Assembly: GCA_026706425.1 (NCBI GenBank)
Contig: JAPOYW010000235.1
Location: forward strand, 1-8,271
Direction: 5' to 3'
DNA from: Gammaproteobacteria bacterium
Lineage (GTDB): Bacteria; Pseudomonadota; Gammaproteobacteria; Pseudomonadales; Azotimanducaceae
Length of the DNA stretch: 8,271 bases
Positions 6,508 through 8,271 of this stretch are shown in pieces; the first letter of the stretch is position 1; each line of letters starts with the position of its first letter. The position numbers and the translations under genes were made by a program. The notes beneath the pieces were generated by a model. It saw only the letters and a program-made list of their open reading frames with translations, searched no databases and had not been told where the DNA came from.

Positions 6508-6844
6508 GGGCCGCCGCCTTTGCGGTGTGCAGTTCCCGCCACGCAGTCGCGAAGCCGCCGATCTTGGTGCTCCGGGGCGTTTGAAGGCCCCGTTGTGACG
6601 CGTCGCCGACGACTTCGACGATTGAACGGGTGACGTCCGGTGGCAGGTCGACGGCGAACATGTCGGTGTCCCTACCGCCCTTGTGGTCCGGTGGTTTGGG
6701 GAAGGGCGTGCCGCCCAGGATCGCGAGGAGAGCCGACCGGGTCTCGCCGGAAAGCAGCGATGCCGTTTCCTCGAGCATCCAGCGCGACAACACGTCGGGC
6801 TGGTCGCAGAGCGCCTTGTAGCGTTGCCAGTCGATGCCGACCAC
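6500..6844 (-). CDS. Uncharacterised 114-residue protein between AICAR formyltransferase and biotin carboxylase
   Basis: I do not recognise a family. The protein is soluble, with no signal peptide or membrane segment. It opens with an acidic/aromatic helix-like region (IDWQRYKALCDQPDVLSRWM, 4-23), then a Leu/Ala-rich helix (about 24-44). A Pro/Gly/Asp/Lys segment follows (FPKPPDHKGGRDTDMF, 48-63), which looks conserved in character, and then a helix with PPDVTRSIVEVV. The C-terminal tail AWRELHTAKAAARV is basic. Only one Cys (13) and one or two His are present, so no metal site is evident. The GTG start lies three bases past the formyltransferase stop, and the end overlaps the carboxylase start by 8 bases. 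This makes a genuine, co-translated gene likely. It may act with one of its neighbours, but nothing in the sequence says which. Confidence 0.75.
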   Translation of the reverse strand: MVGIDWQRYKALCDQPDVLSRWMLEETASLLSGETRSALLAILGGTPFPKPPDHKGGRDTDMFAVDLPPDVTRSIVEVVGDASQRGLQTPRSTKIGGFATAWRELHTAKAAARV

Positions 6845-6847
6845 CGA

Positions 6848-7996
6848 TCAGTGGTGGAAGAGCCTCAAGCCCGTATGCACCATCGCGATGCCGTGTTCGC
6901 GGCAGGCTTCGGCGACCTCGGCGTCCCGGGTCGAGCCGCCGGGCTGGGCGATGAACGAGACGCCGTGCCGGGCGGCGTGGTCGATGTTGTCCCGGAAGGG
7001 AATGAAGCCGTCGCTGGCGAGCGCGACGCCGCTGCAGTCGGCTAGCCAGCTTGCGCGTTGGTCGGGGAGGAGGGGCTCGGGTGGTTCGTCGACCACGGCT
7101 CGGGTGAACTCCTCCTGTTCCCCGGGCGTGAGGTCGCCCTCGATGTAGCGTACGCGCCGGTTGATGCGTTCCTGGCGCCGGACTCCGGGACGGAAGGCGA
7201 TCCCGAGGACTTTCGGATGCCGCGACAGGTGCCAGACATCCGCCTTGGCGCCGGCGAGCTTCGTGCAGTCCACGCGCGACTGCTGGCCGGCCCCGATGCC
7301 GATCATCTGGCCGTCGAGGGCATAGCCGACGGAGTTGGACTGGGTGTACTTCAGGGCCACGAGAGCGAGCAGCAGGTCGCGCTTCGCCGTGTCGTTGAGT
7401 TCCCCGCAGACGAGGTCGTCGAGATCCTCAAGCCGGAGCCGGCGGTTGTTGCGCTCCTGGGTCAGCGCGACGCCGAAGACTTCGCGTGATTCCACCGCCG
7501 GTGGCCGGTAGTCCGGATCGGCTTCGATCACGACGAACGAGCCGCCCTTCTTCGCGGCGATCGTGGCCAGCGTGCCCTCCTCGAATCCGGGCGCCACGAT
7601 CCCGTCGCTGACGACGCCCTTGAGATAGGAGGCGGTGGCTTCGTCGACCGGATGGGAGAGCGCCACGAAGTCTCCGAAGGAGGACTTGGGATCGGCACCC
7701 CGGGCGCGCACGTAGGCCGCGGCCAGCGGCGACAGGTCCCGGTCGCCCACCTCGTAGACCCGTCTCAGGTCGTCGGACAACGGCACGCCGACGGCGGCGC
7801 CGGCGGGCGAGACGTGTTTGAAGGACGCCGCAGCGGGCGCATCGAGGGCTTCGCCGAGTTCCGCCACCAGTTGCCAGGCGTTCAGCGCATCGAGCATGTT
7901 GATCATCGACGGCGCGCCGTTTCGCACGCGCACCGCGTGCGACTCGAACGCCGCCTGGGCCTGATGCGGATTGCAGCCGTACTTGAGGGTCGGCAC
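6848..7996 (-). CDS. Stand-alone AICAR formyltransferase (C-terminal half of PurH only)
   Basis: The protein transfers a formyl group from 10-formyltetrahydrofolate to AICAR, giving FAICAR in late purine synthesis. At 382 residues it starts directly at KYGCNPHQ (5-11), the beginning of the formyltransferase region. The roughly 200-residue N-terminal MGS-like IMP cyclohydrolase domain of ordinary PurH (about 520 residues) is absent. Visible motifs are the catalytic Lys60-His61 in SFKHVSPAGAA (usual form KHANPCG), RNNRRLRLEDLDD (182-194), KYTQSNSVGYA (216-226), GIGAGQQSRVDCTKLAG (233-249), ASDGFIPFRDNID (327-339), QPGGSTRDAE (351-360) and HTGLRLFHH at the end. The start is GTG 7996-7994, with GGGA about 7 bases upstream. 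It follows purC by 12 bases, fitting a purine operon. Ring closure to IMP would need a cyclohydrolase or full PurH elsewhere. Stand-alone forms of this domain are known in bacteria. Confidence 0.92.
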   Translation of the reverse strand: MPTLKYGCNPHQAQAAFESHAVRVRNGAPSMINMLDALNAWQLVAELGEALDAPAAASFKHVSPAGAAVGVPLSDDLRRVYEVGDRDLSPLAAAYVRARGADPKSSFGDFVALSHPVDEATASYLKGVVSDGIVAPGFEEGTLATIAAKKGGSFVVIEADPDYRPPAVESREVFGVALTQERNNRRLRLEDLDDLVCGELNDTAKRDLLLALVALKYTQSNSVGYALDGQMIGIGAGQQSRVDCTKLAGAKADVWHLSRHPKVLGIAFRPGVRRQERINRRVRYIEGDLTPGEQEEFTRAVVDEPPEPLLPDQRASWLADCSGVALASDGFIPFRDNIDHAARHGVSFIAQPGGSTRDAEVAEACREHGIAMVHTGLRLFHH

Positions 7997-8008
7997 CTAT
8001 CGTCCCGC

Positions 8009-8271
8009 TCAGCCGAACAGTTCCCGGCCGGTCAACCGCCGGTAGGCTTCGAGGTAGCGGCTCATCGTATTGGCGATGACGTCGTCGGGCAGCGCCGGTC
8101 CCGGGGGTGTCTTGTCCCACCTCCCGTCCGCAACCAGGGTTTCCAGGTAGTTGCGCACGTACTGCTTGTCGAAGCTCGGTTGCTCGCCACCGGGCCGCCA
8201 CTGGTCGGCGGGCCAGAATCGAGAGCTGTCGGGAGTGAAGATCTCGTCGATCAGGAGTGGTTCGTCGCTGC
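8009..8271 (-). CDS. purC: Phosphoribosylaminoimidazole-succinocarboxamide (SAICAR) synthase, C-terminal 86 residues
   Basis: Only the 3' end is in the window; it enters from the right edge with two bases of a split codon and stops at TGA 8011-8009. The visible protein carries the C-terminal signature of the longer (about 300-residue) PurC type. It reads LLIDEIFTPDSSRFWPADQW (5-24), then RPGGEQPSFDKQYVRNYLE (25-43), WDKTPPGPALPDDVI (51-65) and a final helix RYLEAYRRLTGREL. PurC joins aspartate to CAIR using ATP to make SAICAR, two steps before the reaction of the formyltransferase encoded 12 bases downstream. The adenylosuccinate lyase step (PurB) between them is not encoded in view. Assignment is confident despite the truncation. 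Confidence 0.9.
   Translation of the reverse strand, partial: SDEPLLIDEIFTPDSSRFWPADQWRPGGEQPSFDKQYVRNYLETLVADGRWDKTPPGPALPDDVIANTMSRYLEAYRRLTGRELFG

Overview
The window is GC-rich DNA (roughly two-thirds G+C by eye) with tightly packed genes, little intergenic space, frequent GTG starts and no RNA genes or recognisable insertion sequences. The proteins look proteobacterial, probably from a free-living or host-associated heterotroph known mainly from environmental genomes. That placement is inferred from protein style alone; no marker gene is present.

Left part (1-2065): the N-terminal part of a secreted S9-family prolyl-oligopeptidase-type peptidase runs off the left edge on the minus strand. 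Divergent from it on the plus strand is a two-gene ABC module: an ATPase resembling the YtrB type, which has no usable start codon in front of its Walker A motif, and an overlapping small membrane protein whose reading frame breaks near 1862-1890. Both look damaged, so the module is either decaying or carries assembly errors.

Middle and right part (2161-8271, nearly all minus strand): reading in the direction of transcription, the genes are purC (3' end only), a stand-alone AICAR formyltransferase lacking the IMP cyclohydrolase domain, an unrecognised 114-residue protein, a biotin carboxylase, then after a gap a 73-residue biotin carrier protein and an acyl-CoA carboxyltransferase. The first four are packed with spacings of 12 and 3 bases and an 8-base overlap, so they look like one transcription unit joining two purine steps to biotin carboxylase. 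The last three enzyme parts together make a complete biotin-dependent acyl-CoA carboxylase: the carboxylase charges biotin on the carrier using ATP and bicarbonate, and the carboxyltransferase passes the carboxyl group to an acyl-CoA. The acyl-CoA substrate cannot be read from the sequence.

The carboxylase set is split. A Uma2-family nuclease-like gene on the opposite strand, with about 335 bases of non-coding DNA in front of it, lies between the biotin carboxylase and the carrier. The carrier has its own promoter-like extended -10 element next to a perfect inverted repeat. The points most worth following are the purine/carboxylase linkage through the 114-residue protein, the Uma2 gene inside the carboxylase locus, and the two broken ABC genes. 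I found no clear evidence of a wholly new system.
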